Part shown: positions 55,171 to 63,873 of the stretch, piece by piece
Layout of the letters: every line of letters begins with the position of its first letter
Numbering within the stretch: the stretch's first letter is position 1
Source of the DNA: Hyphomicrobiales bacterium
GTDB taxonomy: Bacteria > Pseudomonadota > Alphaproteobacteria > Rhizobiales > Rhizobiaceae
DNA: 64,000 bases
Reading direction: 5' to 3'
Assembly: GCA_900471815.1 (NCBI GenBank)
Contig: UICE01000012.1
Coordinates: forward strand, 30,349-94,348
Position numbers and translations under genes: made by a program
The notes under the pieces: model-generated
The model's input: the letters and a program-made list of their open reading frames with translations, nothing else
The model's database searches: none
What the model was told of the DNA's origin: nothing

Positions 55171-56775
55171 ATGTCATACCCTCGATTGCACTTCCACGGA
55201 GCAGCCCACGGTGTCACTGGTTCCTGTTTTGAACTTGAATTGCCGGCTACACGTATCATTGTTGATTGTGGAATGTTTCAAGGGTCAAAATCCGAGAGGG
55301 CACTAAACTATGAACCCTTCCCTTTTGCCCCATCGTCAATCGACGCAGTTGTGCTCACCCACGCACACATCGACCATAGCGGCTTACTGCCCAAGCTCGT
55401 CAAACAGGGCTTTCATGGCCATATTTTCGCAACCTTGGCGACTGTCGATCTATGTTCGGTTATGTTGCCGGACTCTGCTCACATACAGGAAACGGAAGTA
55501 GAACAATTGAACCGACGCAATGTGCGCCGGGGCAAGCCGACTGTCTTACCAATTTATACCCAGGAAGATGCGGCTGCCTGTATGCCTCTCTTTTGGCCCC
55601 ACGAATATCTTCATTGGTTCACGGTTGTGGATGGCGTTAGAGCCCGTTTCTGGAACGCTGGCCATCTTTTGGGTTCAGCCTCGGTCGAACTCGAAATAAC
55701 GACCGATAATGGTCAGGCTATGCGCTTGCTTTTCTCCGGCGATATCGGACCGGACCATAAACTTTTGCAATTTAAACCGGAGGGACCAACCGCATTGGAT
55801 TATGTTATCTGCGAATCCACTTATGGTGATCGTGACCGCGGCGATACGTCTGCCGATCAACGCCGCGCCAGGTTGCGGGACGAAGTGCTGGCGGCAACAA
55901 CAGCCGGAGGACCGCTAGTGATCCCCTCTTTCGCCGTCGAACGTACCCAGGAACTCCTCGTAGACCTTTTTCTACTCATGAAAGCCGGCGACATTGCAAC
56001 TTTGCCCGTGTTCGTAGACTCGCCTCTGGCCACTCGTGCGTCCGAAATTTTCGAGCGACACGCGGGGGAGATTGAAAACAGGGCCGGCCTGCGGAGCGCC
56101 CTTGCCGCTTCAAATCTTCGTTTCACCGAAACCGTGGAACAGAGCAAGGCAATAAACAAGATGAAAGGTAATTTCATCATTATAGCAGCGAGCGGGATGT
56201 GTGACGCGGGACGCATCCGGCACCATCTCAAATCCCACCTGTGGCGGCGGGAGGCCACGTTGCTGCTTGTCGGATTTCAAGCTCAAGGTTCTTTGGGCAG
56301 AATACTGCTTGACGGAGCTGCCCGGGTTAGAATTCAAGGTGAAGAGATAGAGGTAAAAGCAAAAATTCGCCAACTTGACCTCTATTCGGGCCACGCGGAT
56401 GCGCCCGAGCTACTGCGATGGGTGCACGAGCGGATTCCTATCAAACATGGGATTTTCCTGACACACGGTGAAGACAGCGGACTTGAAGCACTAAAGCGTG
56501 AACTCAAAGCTCTGTTCCCGAAGACATCGATTGTGGCACCTCTGCTGGATGAAGCATACGAACTGACCGAAGATGGAGCGCACCGCGTCGATCCGGGTCG
56601 TCAACCGCGTCTGCATCCAGGCAGCGTGGCTCATCTCGACTGGCACAATGATCTGTCGCGCCTGTTGCTGGATATCAGCCGAAAGGTGAGCGAGGGGGCC
56701 GACGAGCGAGGAAGAACGGCGATCATTCGCCGTCTCAGGCGGGCTATGGAAGCTGCCGCCGGAGGCGAAAAATAG
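55171..56775 (+). CDS. Beta-CASP metallo-beta-lactamase RNA nuclease
   Basis: A 534-residue MBL-fold/beta-CASP protein. Residues H64, H66, D68 and H69 form the zinc motif THAHIDHSG; the beta-CASP insert and SGHADAPELLRW follow. This family cleaves or degrades RNA; members of this small bacterial subgroup are often stress- or hypoxia-linked. It sits alone behind a perfect FNR/FixK box, so post-transcriptional adjustment to low oxygen is a reasonable inference. Confidence 0.9.
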   Translation: MSYPRLHFHGAAHGVTGSCFELELPATRIIVDCGMFQGSKSERALNYEPFPFAPSSIDAVVLTHAHIDHSGLLPKLVKQGFHGHIFATLATVDLCSVMLPDSAHIQETEVEQLNRRNVRRGKPTVLPIYTQEDAAACMPLFWPHEYLHWFTVVDGVRARFWNAGHLLGSASVELEITTDNGQAMRLLFSGDIGPDHKLLQFKPEGPTALDYVICESTYGDRDRGDTSADQRRARLRDEVLAATTAGGPLVIPSFAVERTQELLVDLFLLMKAGDIATLPVFVDSPLATRASEIFERHAGEIENRAGLRSALAASNLRFTETVEQSKAINKMKGNFIIIAASGMCDAGRIRHHLKSHLWRREATLLLVGFQAQGSLGRILLDGAARVRIQGEEIEVKAKIRQLDLYSGHADAPELLRWVHERIPIKHGIFLTHGEDSGLEALKRELKALFPKTSIVAPLLDEAYELTEDGAHRVDPGRQPRLHPGSVAHLDWHNDLSRLLLDISRKVSEGADERGRTAIIRRLRRAMEAAAGGEK

Positions 56776-56792
56776 CTGTTCTGTCCGACCGC

Positions 56793-57443
56793 TCATCCTA
56801 CGGTCAGCAGATCTTCAACCGCTCTCACGCCAGGGGCAGACCATGCTGCACGTGTAGCCAGATTGCGATCCGCCCAAGCCTTCACGTGCCCTTCGAGTGT
56901 TACCTTTCCAACATCGTCGACCGTAACATGAATATCGGATGGCTCCACCCGTGCAGTTCTGTTCAAAGCGTTTTCGATCCGTCTTTTGACATCAAAACGC
57001 GACACATGAGGCTTGACCTCAATATTGTTAGCGACGTCGAATACGCCCGCCAATGCCCGCACTGCTTCCGTTGCCGCGATCTTCTGATAATGCCACTCGA
57101 CGGTACCCCTCAGTATTACCCATCCGTCTTCCACCTGCACCTGCACAGCTCCATCTGGTATGGTTGTGCTCCAGTCGAGTATGTTCAGCGCACGCTTGGC
57201 TATTTCATCATCAGCCGTGCGATGTTTACCGGCAGGTCGCACCTCCAAATCTTGTGCGATCCCGCGAACGCCCTTGACGCGGCAGACGACGTCGGCTGCA
57301 GTATTCTTCTCCATATATGTGGCGACATGACCCGTCAGGGTGACAACTCCGCTTTCCACCGATACGCCGATGTTGGTAGCATTGAGGCTTGGTTCAAATT
57401 CGAGTTCATCCAAAACATTTTGCCTAAGAACCATATCATTCAT
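56793..57443 (-). CDS. Three-BON-domain protein
   Basis: A 216-residue protein with three tandem BON domains: DELEFEPSLNATNIGVSVES, then WSTTIPDGAVQVQVEDGWVI and ARVEPSDIHVTVDDVGKVTL mark the successive strands. No signal peptide is visible on this start, so location is uncertain; BON domains bind membranes or lipids. ATG 57443 follows AAAGGAA; a longer frame from 57548 crosses the FNR box. It is divergently oriented to nothing nearby and is convergent with the nuclease gene. Confidence 0.88.
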   Translation of the reverse strand: MNDMVLRQNVLDELEFEPSLNATNIGVSVESGVVTLTGHVATYMEKNTAADVVCRVKGVRGIAQDLEVRPAGKHRTADDEIAKRALNILDWSTTIPDGAVQVQVEDGWVILRGTVEWHYQKIAATEAVRALAGVFDVANNIEVKPHVSRFDVKRRIENALNRTARVEPSDIHVTVDDVGKVTLEGHVKAWADRNLATRAAWSAPGVRAVEDLLTVG

Positions 57444-57510
57444 GGCGGTATTCCTTTCATGCATCAGCCCCTTAGTTTCACAAGATGCGCGTGACCTCAC
57501 GGAGTTTGCA

Positions 57511-57524
57511 TTGATCAAGATCAA
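57511..57524. promoter_or_regulatory. FNR/FixK box (perfect)
   Basis: TTGATCAAGATCAA, exact consensus, 68 bp upstream of the BON-domain gene on the minus strand. Confidence 0.85.
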
Positions 57525-57637
57525 AGCAAACCCTTGGCGCCCGCACATTTCGCACCAGAAATTGTCGATGCCTTTCCTGTCAAAATGCTGAAATTCACAG
57601 AACCGCTACTGCGTACAAATAGGGAAATTGTCAGCAA

Positions 57638-57706
57638 TCCTTCGTTTGAAAATGCCGATAATAGTCGAATTTCGAGTAATTTTAATTTTAGCCAAATTTC
57701 TACAAT
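57638..57706 (+). repeat. Dispersed repeat, copy B
   Basis: Shares CCTT-GTTTGAAAATGCCGATAAT and the terminal TTTCTACAAT with copy A, and the upstream CTGCGTACAAA-AG stretch (57609 onward) with copy C. It lies between the BON promoter region and the GST remnant. Confidence 0.6.
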
Positions 57707-57733
57707 CGAGATAAAAGGCCTGTTTTGTCTCGC

Positions 57734-57943
57734 CTACGGAGTGTAGATTGCAGAACCGCTAGCCTGCAGGTGCTGAAGACCGTCAAAGTGAATTGGAGCA
57801 TTCTCGTACGACTTCAGCCAAATTGCCTGACCCCAACCGGTCAACGCAGACAGGTACGTGTTAGCGACCGTAAAATTGTCCCCCATAAGAAACTGCCTGT
57901 CCGCGAGATGCTCATTAATCCAGGCGTAGCGTTTTTCCGGCAC
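57734..57943 (-). pseudogene. Glutathione S-transferase C-terminal remnant
   Basis: Minus-strand reading [20 protein letters not shown], then NTYLSALTGWGQAIWLKSY and HFDGLQHLQA matches the C-terminal helical domain of bacterial glutathione S-transferases. The thioredoxin-like N-terminal half and the true C-terminal end are missing. It directly abuts an AraC regulator fragment on the opposite strand, so the locus is a recombination scar. Confidence 0.75.
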
Positions 57944-58144
57944 TCAGCGCTTTGCAGTATCAGAAACGCGTCCGCCTTCTCCACGCGCGCTCCCAACTGA
58001 TAGCCGGACAGGGTTCCGCGGCTTCGATCGCTTATAGCGTGGGATACGAAAGCCCCAACCAGTTCAGTGGCGAAATGCGCGACTGTTCGGACTGCCACCG
58101 TCGAGGGATCTGGCAAAGGCCATGCACGAAGTGAAAGCTGCGTA
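57943..58144 (+). pseudogene. AraC-family regulator remnant with frameshift
   Basis: [19 protein letters not shown] followed by [20 protein letters not shown] is the second helix-turn-helix of an AraC regulator. After about 58070 the homology continues in a different frame ([20 protein letters not shown]). All earlier parts of the gene are absent. The remnant is thus N-truncated and frameshifted. A stop at 58144 ends the second frame. Confidence 0.75.
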
Positions 58145-58287
58145 GCTGCTGGGTCACCCCTATACGATTGGCTTTGAGCTCTCATTCCAATTTGAACGAT
58201 CGCTTTACCGATCGGCAAGCACTCGGTGGCCGACGCAGTCAGGCCGCCGAGTTTTCTATCGGTGATTCGAGATGGATTGAGTGAACC

Positions 58288-59895
58288 CTAGTAATTTCCT
58301 AGGAAATGCATCTTTCGGATCAAATCGGATGCCCTCTCTCCAATGACCACGCACGGCGCCATCGTGTTGCCGGTGGTAATCCGCGGCATGATCGAGGCGT
58401 CCGCGATGCGAAGGCCTTCGATGCCGTAGACCTTGAGTTCGTTGTCGACCACCGACATGGCGTCGCGTCCCATCTTGGCGGTGCAGGATTGATGCCAATA
58501 GGTGACAGCCGAGCGACGGATAAAATCGATCATGCCTGATCTGTTTCGCTGACCGGGAGCGGCTTCGCCTGTCACCAAGGGTCTGAAGCTATCACTGTTT
58601 CCGAGTTCGCGGCACAACTCGACTGCGGCTAACGCTGCTGCCATGTCTTCCGGTTCACTGAGTGAGTTCGGTTCGATCAGGACGGGATCGTTTATGTCGG
58701 GGCCAGAGAGCCTCAAACGGCCGCGGCTTTTCGGCTGTGCTAGACCATTGAACATCGTCCAGCCGTGCTCCGGTGTTTCAAGACCGGCCTCAAGCGGCGA
58801 CGGAACGGCGAACTCCACCTGGCACTGGAGGATATCTGGCTGGGACAGACGTCCGTCACTCTTCCAGTAGAGATTTGCCTCGCAACCGCTCCCGCCGATG
58901 GCTTCCGGTTTTCGATAGGCCCAGGTGCAGCCGAAGGCGAGATGATCCTGATGATTGCGACCAACCCCCGGCAGGTGTTGCACGACTGGAATGCCGTGAG
59001 AATGCAGTTCGTCTTCCGGGCCGATACCGGACTGCATAAGGACTTTCGGCGTGTTGATCGCTCCAAGCGACAACACCGTTTCGCAATGCGCCATGAACTG
59101 ACGTCGCCGACCATCGATCAGAGCTTCAACACCTCTCACCCGCTTACCATCGAAGATGAGACGCGTAACCAGCGCCTCCGTTATCACCGTCAAATTTGAA
59201 CGCGACAGCAGCGGACGAACGTATGATTCAAACACCGTTTCCCGCTTGCCCTCCCTGATACGCAGTTCAGCAATCGATGCGCCGCCAGCGGCCTCCATCA
59301 TTTCGCCATTTGTTGAATCGAAGACCGGAATGCCCATCGCTGACGCGGCGCTCAAAAGCGCTTGCGCCACTGGCTGCGGCGACGCAGGCTGCGATACATG
59401 GGCGGGCCCACCGGTTCCGCGACGAGATGGGTCCGGCACGCCTTGCCAGTTTTCGATCCGGCGATAGTAGCCAAGGATCGATTGATAGCCCCAGGCCTCA
59501 TCCCGGGCCTCGGCCGCAAAGTGGTTCCAGTCTTCCTTGTGTCCCCTGGCCCATACCATGACGTTGATGCTCGAACCACCGCCAAGCCCTTTGCCCATGC
59601 TCAGAGGAAGTCGGCGGCCATCCAGGCCAGCCGCTGGCTGTCCGACAAAGCCCCAGTCCCGGTTTGATCCAAGATTGAGTGGCCATTGCGCAGGGTTCGA
59701 TACGGTCTCGGATTCATCATCTCCGCCCGCTTCAATCAGCAGAACGGTCGCGTTTCCATCCTCCGCCAGCCGCGCCGCGACAACCGAGCCGCTGGAGCCG
59801 GCGCCGCAGACGATGAAGTCGTAGACGTCACCGACCGCGTCATGTGGGTGCAACGTGGTATCGGGTGCATTTTTATCATGGCTATGCCGTTTCAC
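58288..59895 (-). CDS. GMC-family FAD oxidoreductase (second)
   Basis: A 535-residue GMC flavoenzyme. FAD loop DFIVCGAGSSGSVVAARLAE, GMGLGGGSSINVMVWARGH-type signature, SLGAINTPKVLMQSGIGPED and catalytic YWHQSCTAKMG are present. Start GTG 59895 follows AGAGGATCTCAC; no good ATG exists. It is closer to alcohol/choline dehydrogenases than to the nucleoside-operon paralogue. Substrate unknown; it stands alone beside a decayed GST/AraC locus. Confidence 0.88.
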   Translation of the reverse strand: MKRHSHDKNAPDTTLHPHDAVGDVYDFIVCGAGSSGSVVAARLAEDGNATVLLIEAGGDDESETVSNPAQWPLNLGSNRDWGFVGQPAAGLDGRRLPLSMGKGLGGGSSINVMVWARGHKEDWNHFAAEARDEAWGYQSILGYYRRIENWQGVPDPSRRGTGGPAHVSQPASPQPVAQALLSAASAMGIPVFDSTNGEMMEAAGGASIAELRIREGKRETVFESYVRPLLSRSNLTVITEALVTRLIFDGKRVRGVEALIDGRRRQFMAHCETVLSLGAINTPKVLMQSGIGPEDELHSHGIPVVQHLPGVGRNHQDHLAFGCTWAYRKPEAIGGSGCEANLYWKSDGRLSQPDILQCQVEFAVPSPLEAGLETPEHGWTMFNGLAQPKSRGRLRLSGPDINDPVLIEPNSLSEPEDMAAALAAVELCRELGNSDSFRPLVTGEAAPGQRNRSGMIDFIRRSAVTYWHQSCTAKMGRDAMSVVDNELKVYGIEGLRIADASIMPRITTGNTMAPCVVIGERASDLIRKMHFLGNY

Positions 59896-60086
59896 GTGAG
59901 ATCCTCTGTGAATTGTTTCAGGTAAATTTGGGGGAGTCCTGGACGCTAAGACGAGGAAATGTTTACGGATCTGGGTCAAGGATCCGACGTCCTACCGTTA
60001 TTTCGCATCGGGCCTGCCGATCTGTTTAACGGGTTTGTCTCGACGCCATCGGGAAGGTCTCGACCGTCCCGATGGCGCGAAGTCGA

Positions 60087-60884
60087 TCATTGCTTTTTCG
60101 CGGACGCGGCCTTGGCAGCCTTATCAATGGTCTCGGCGATGACTGCCGGCTGCGTCATGAACAGGGCGTGGCTTGCCGACACCTTGATGATCTTGGCCTT
60201 GATGCGCTCAGCCATGTGGATCAACATGGCCTGGTCGAAGGCCTTGTCTTCAGTAGCAATGACGGCCCAGCTGGGCTTGGTACGCCAAGCGGCATTTTCG
60301 AGCTTGGTGCCGAACGCCGACATGTTGATCGGAACCTGCGCATCCCTCATGAAGGCAACATCGGCGTCGCTGACGTCATGTGCGAACCCCGCCTTGAACT
60401 TTTCCGGGCTGACATAGCCAAAACCATCCTTTGTGGTCTCAATTACGAATTCAGAAGCAGGCGCAAAGCCTTCATATTGCTGAGCCGTCGTCTCGCCGAC
60501 ATCGGGGGAGAGAGCGGAGACGTAGACGAGGCCCGCAACCTTCTCATCAACGCCAGCCTCCGTGATGACCGTGCCACCCCAGGAATGACCGACGAGAATA
60601 ACCGGACCATCCTGACGCTCAAGCGCACGCTTGGTGGCGGCGACATCGTCTGCAAGCGACGTCAACGGGTTCTGGACGATGGTGACGCGATAACCGCGTT
60701 TCGTCAGGTTGTCGTAAACACCCTTCCAGCCGGAACCGTCAGCAAACGCGCCGTGAACAAGAACGACGTTTCTTACGGATTGATCTTTAAGAATAGTGTC
60801 GGCGGCAACCGCCGCCGGTAGCGCAACCGACAGTGAGGCTGCGGCTGCGATTGCCGAAATGGTCGTGATGGACTTGCGTGTCAT
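60087..60884 (-). CDS. Secreted alpha/beta hydrolase
   Basis: A 265-residue esterase-like enzyme with an N-terminal signal peptide (MTRKSITTISAIAAAASLSV... cut after AVA). NVVLVHGAFADGSGWKGVYD gives the oxyanion region and LVGHSWGGTVITEA the nucleophile serine. ATG 60884 follows GAGGAGAAGG; the longer frame is less convincing. It is divergent from an OhrR-like regulator and shares a palindromic operator with it, so it is likely induced by organic peroxides or related electrophiles. Substrate unknown. Confidence 0.88.
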   Translation of the reverse strand: MTRKSITTISAIAAAASLSVALPAAVAADTILKDQSVRNVVLVHGAFADGSGWKGVYDNLTKRGYRVTIVQNPLTSLADDVAATKRALERQDGPVILVGHSWGGTVITEAGVDEKVAGLVYVSALSPDVGETTAQQYEGFAPASEFVIETTKDGFGYVSPEKFKAGFAHDVSDADVAFMRDAQVPINMSAFGTKLENAAWRTKPSWAVIATEDKAFDQAMLIHMAERIKAKIIKVSASHALFMTQPAVIAETIDKAAKAASAKKQ

Positions 60885-60905
60885 GGCCTTCTCCTCGTTG
60901 TAACT

Positions 60906-60922
60906 GCGATAATCATTATCGC
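60906..60922. promoter_or_regulatory. Palindromic operator, hydrolase/MarR divergent promoter
   Basis: GCGATAATCATTATCGC is a perfect 17-bp palindrome with one central base, 22 bp upstream of the hydrolase start. A related half-site TTATCGCAATATT lies at about 60969-60981 next to the regulator promoter, so two sites may be used. Confidence 0.7.
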
Positions 60923-61028
60923 GATATCTATTAGATTTCACATCTTGCTCTGCACGTCAACATAATTCTTATCGCAATATTGGTTTTCGTGATAAATTCG
61001 ATTATATGGGCGTCTTCAGGAGTTCAAA

Positions 61029-61496
61029 ATGACCAAACGCCATAACGATCCCCCGCCTCTGCGCGACCAACTTTGCTATGCGATCTACACCGCCGGCATC
61101 GCCGTTCAGCGCGCTTACAAGCCGCTTCTCGACGAGCTTGGGCTGACATATCCGCAGTATCTCGTCCTGAACGTTCTCTGGGCGGAAGACGAACAAACCG
61201 TGGTTTCTATCGCCGACCGACTAGCTCTTGAGTCCAGCACGTTGACACCGCTTCTGAAACGCCTGGAAGCCGCCGGGCTCGTACGTCGGACGCGCAACGC
61301 TAGCAATGAGCGTCAGGTTCTGGTGGCGCTGACAGATCAGGGTCGTGCCTTGCAGCATAAGGCAGGCTGCCTCAGCGACACCTTGCTTGCAGCCTCGACC
61401 CAGACACCAGCAGAACTCGCTGCCTTGAACCGCGACGTACGGCATCTTCGTAACGCGATCTATTCCCAGATCGGCGGGTGGGACGCACCCGCCTGA
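61029..61496 (+). CDS. OhrR-like MarR-family redox regulator
   Basis: A 155-residue MarR regulator of the OhrR subgroup: LRDQLCYAIYTAGIAVQRAY contains C16 in the position of the peroxide-reactive cysteine, and LGLTYPQYLVLNVLW follows. The winged helix includes LALESSTLTPLLKRLEAAG. The ATG follows CAGGAG. It is divergent from the secreted hydrolase rather than an ohr peroxidase, so the target set differs from the classical pair. Confidence 0.87.
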   Translation: MTKRHNDPPPLRDQLCYAIYTAGIAVQRAYKPLLDELGLTYPQYLVLNVLWAEDEQTVVSIADRLALESSTLTPLLKRLEAAGLVRRTRNASNERQVLVALTDQGRALQHKAGCLSDTLLAASTQTPAELAALNRDVRHLRNAIYSQIGGWDAPA

Positions 61497-61524
61497 CCTG
61501 AATTGCGGTAGATGGCCTAAATGC

Positions 61525-62304
61525 TCAAGCGGTCGGAACAGTCCCGCCGTCGATCACATGCTCCGTGCCGGTGATAGACGATGCCCGATCGGAGGCAAGG
61601 AATGCGATCAGGTCTGCGACCTCTTCCGGCGCGGCTGGTCGTCCAAGCGGTATGCCGCCGAGCGAGTTCATGATGACCTGCACCGCGTCGTCGTAGCTGA
61701 TACCGGCTTGCTCGGCTATGCGCAGGGCCAGGCCATTGGATCCCGGGCTTGCGATCCAGCCGGGAGAAACCCGCACCACCCGTACACCCTTCGGAGAAAC
61801 TTCCTTGGAAAGGCTTTTGCTGTAGGTGTTGAGCGCCCCCTTGGCCGAAGCATAGGCGGTCGTCGCCTCGGGTAGTGGAAGGTTTCGCTGGATCGAGGTG
61901 ACGTGGATGACGACACCACTTCCCTGAGCGACCATGCCAGGGATCAGTGCACGATCCAGCCTGACCGCTGGAAAGAAGTTAAGGTTGAATTCCTTGTCCC
62001 ACTCCTTGTCTGTGAGCACAGTAAAGCCGCCAGAAGGTGCCGAAGAACCGCCCAGCACGTTCACAAGAATATCGAGGCCGCCGAGTTCCCGATGCACCGC
62101 ATCGACGACGGTTTGAACCCCCGTCGGGGTCGTCAGATCGGCTTCAACGAATGCCGCACCGGAGAAATCTGCCGGTTTGGTGCGCGCGCTGGTAAGCACA
62201 CGAGCGCCAAGATCCTTGAAGAGCGCTACGGTTGCAGCGCCGGCCCCCGAAGTGCCGCCGGTGATCAGGGCGCGGCGGCCCTGCAAGGTGAGGAACTGTG
62301 TCAT
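61525..62304 (-). CDS. Short-chain dehydrogenase/reductase
   Basis: A 259-residue SDR with cofactor loop [15 protein letters not shown], catalytic serine in HVTSIQRN and YASAK pair, and C-terminal [12 protein letters not shown]. Its start overlaps the upstream NTF2-like gene (ATGA). The missing NNAG is replaced by VNVLGG. The substrate is unknown; the divergent LysR suggests inducible catabolism or detoxification. Confidence 0.9.
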   Translation of the reverse strand: MTQFLTLQGRRALITGGTSGAGAATVALFKDLGARVLTSARTKPADFSGAAFVEADLTTPTGVQTVVDAVHRELGGLDILVNVLGGSSAPSGGFTVLTDKEWDKEFNLNFFPAVRLDRALIPGMVAQGSGVVIHVTSIQRNLPLPEATTAYASAKGALNTYSKSLSKEVSPKGVRVVRVSPGWIASPGSNGLALRIAEQAGISYDDAVQVIMNSLGGIPLGRPAAPEEVADLIAFLASDRASSITGTEHVIDGGTVPTA

Positions 62305-62630
62305 ACGGTGATCTCCAGTTCGGCGACCTTGTCGCCCGCGAGGACGAAGAAGAACCGCAGGTCGATGGGGCTTCCCGGGAAATCACCTACGGCGCGGGCC
62401 GTTACCTGGGTTTTCCCGTTTTCGGTGGCAATGAAGAAGGGTTCCACCGTGTAGCTGTATTGCTGAGCTTCATCAGCCATCCATGCGCGGATGGCATCCC
62501 GGCCCCGGTGCGTGAGGCCTTTATCTTTCACGATGCCGTTCTCGGTGAATGTGGAAGCGATCACATCCGGGCTGCCTGTCCGGTCGGCATTGAAATAGTC
62601 TTCGATGCCTTTGGGTAGTTTGATCGTCAT
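62301..62630 (-). CDS. NTF2-like/SnoaL-type protein
   Basis: A 109-residue cone-fold protein (SnoaL/NTF2-like), with [20 protein letters not shown] at the N-terminus and [17 protein letters not shown] at the end. Such proteins are often small isomerases or binding proteins in operons with SDRs. It is coupled to the SDR gene and divergent from a LysR regulator. Confidence 0.87.
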   Translation of the reverse strand: MTIKLPKGIEDYFNADRTGSPDVIASTFTENGIVKDKGLTHRGRDAIRAWMADEAQQYSYTVEPFFIATENGKTQVTARAVGDFPGSPIDLRFFFVLAGDKVAELEITV

Positions 62631-62696
62631 TCGTATCCTCCAATCATGTTTCCAGCCTTTACCGGCTGTAAGCTCGACTCTCTTCCGGCCGACAAG

Positions 62697-62721
62697 GTCA
62701 ATCTAAGGCCGGATGATTGAC
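62697..62721. promoter_or_regulatory. Inverted repeat at LysR/NTF2 divergent promoter
   Basis: GTCAATC and GATTGAC, perfect 7-bp arms with an 11-bp spacer, in the gap between the NTF2-like and LysR starts. The spacing suits a LysR-type T-N11-A-like site. Confidence 0.5.
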
Positions 62722-62768
62722 ATAATAACTGGGACAAAGCAGGATGAGGAATTTCGAAAAGAGGGACA

Positions 62769-63665
62769 ATGGCGCGATCTTTTCTTACCGACCTGGATGC
62801 CGTTCTAAGCATTGCCCGGCTGGGTTCGTTCCGGGCCGCAGCGCTAGAGCTCGGCATGTCCACGACCGCACTGAGCAACGCCATTGCGAAGCTAGAGCAG
62901 CGCCTGGGCATTCGCTTGTTCAACCGTACAACGCGCAGCGTTTCGCTGACCGATGGGGGAACGACCTTTGTCGAGCGAATTGGACCGGCAATGACCGACA
63001 TCCACGATGCCATGCTCGCGGCTCAATCGCTTCAGGATACTCCGACCGGCACATTGCGTATCAATGCATTTGCGTCAGCGGCTCGAGAGGTGATGGAGCC
63101 GCTCATCCTGTCGTTCATGCGGCGTTACCCCCAGGTTCATGTTGATCTGGTCACGGAGGGTAAACTCGTCGACATCGTCGCGGCCGGCTTTGATCTGGGC
63201 CTGAGGACGGTTGATCTGGTCCCGAACGACATGATTGCCCTGCCACTCGGTCTCGATCGCAGCAATGCCGTCGTCGCGTCGCCGAATTTCCTGCGCACTC
63301 ACGGCAGGCCAACCGTCCCGGCCGACCTATACCGATTTCGCTGCATCCGTGCGCGTCTGCCCAACAACGCCTTGTTTCGTTGGCGGTTCGAGAAGGACGG
63401 GAACGCCGTGCAGATCGATGTCCAAGGCTCTATCACGCTGGACGAGCCAGGCCTCGTCAGTATAGCGGCCCAGAATAGCGTTGGAATTGGATATGTCATG
63501 GAAGCGGATGTGCGCGATGACATTGCGGCCGGGCGACTAGTGCGCGTTCTCGAGGACTGGACTCCCCCACTGGCACCATTAGCCCTATACTACCCCGGCA
63601 GGAAGAATCCGCCGGCTGCCTTCAGCGCATTCATTCAAGCTGCCCGCGATTTTGCGAAGGGGTAA
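62769..63665 (+). CDS. LysR family transcriptional regulator
   Basis: A 298-residue LysR protein beginning [20 protein letters not shown]. The HTH ([20 protein letters not shown]) is at about residues 24-43, and the effector domain includes [20 protein letters not shown]. The ATG follows AAGAGGGACA. It is divergent from the NTF2-like/SDR operon and likely regulates it. A TrpA/GcvA-like effector cannot be assigned. Confidence 0.88.
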   Translation: MARSFLTDLDAVLSIARLGSFRAAALELGMSTTALSNAIAKLEQRLGIRLFNRTTRSVSLTDGGTTFVERIGPAMTDIHDAMLAAQSLQDTPTGTLRINAFASAAREVMEPLILSFMRRYPQVHVDLVTEGKLVDIVAAGFDLGLRTVDLVPNDMIALPLGLDRSNAVVASPNFLRTHGRPTVPADLYRFRCIRARLPNNALFRWRFEKDGNAVQIDVQGSITLDEPGLVSIAAQNSVGIGYVMEADVRDDIAAGRLVRVLEDWTPPLAPLALYYPGRKNPPAAFSAFIQAARDFAKG

Positions 63666-63873
63666 TCGACCGGTGCATAAATCAACGTCTTCTCGACATC
63701 GAAGATACGCACCCAACATACTTTCACGTCATCCGTCTTGCTGGGAAGAACAGCCTGGAAAATGACTGTTATCCGGACAGGGACCTACATCCCATGTACG
63801 TGGCCGATCGCTGTGATTTTAGATGCTCGGAAAATCAAATGGCAGGAAATGGTCAAATCAAGAGGCGCAATTA

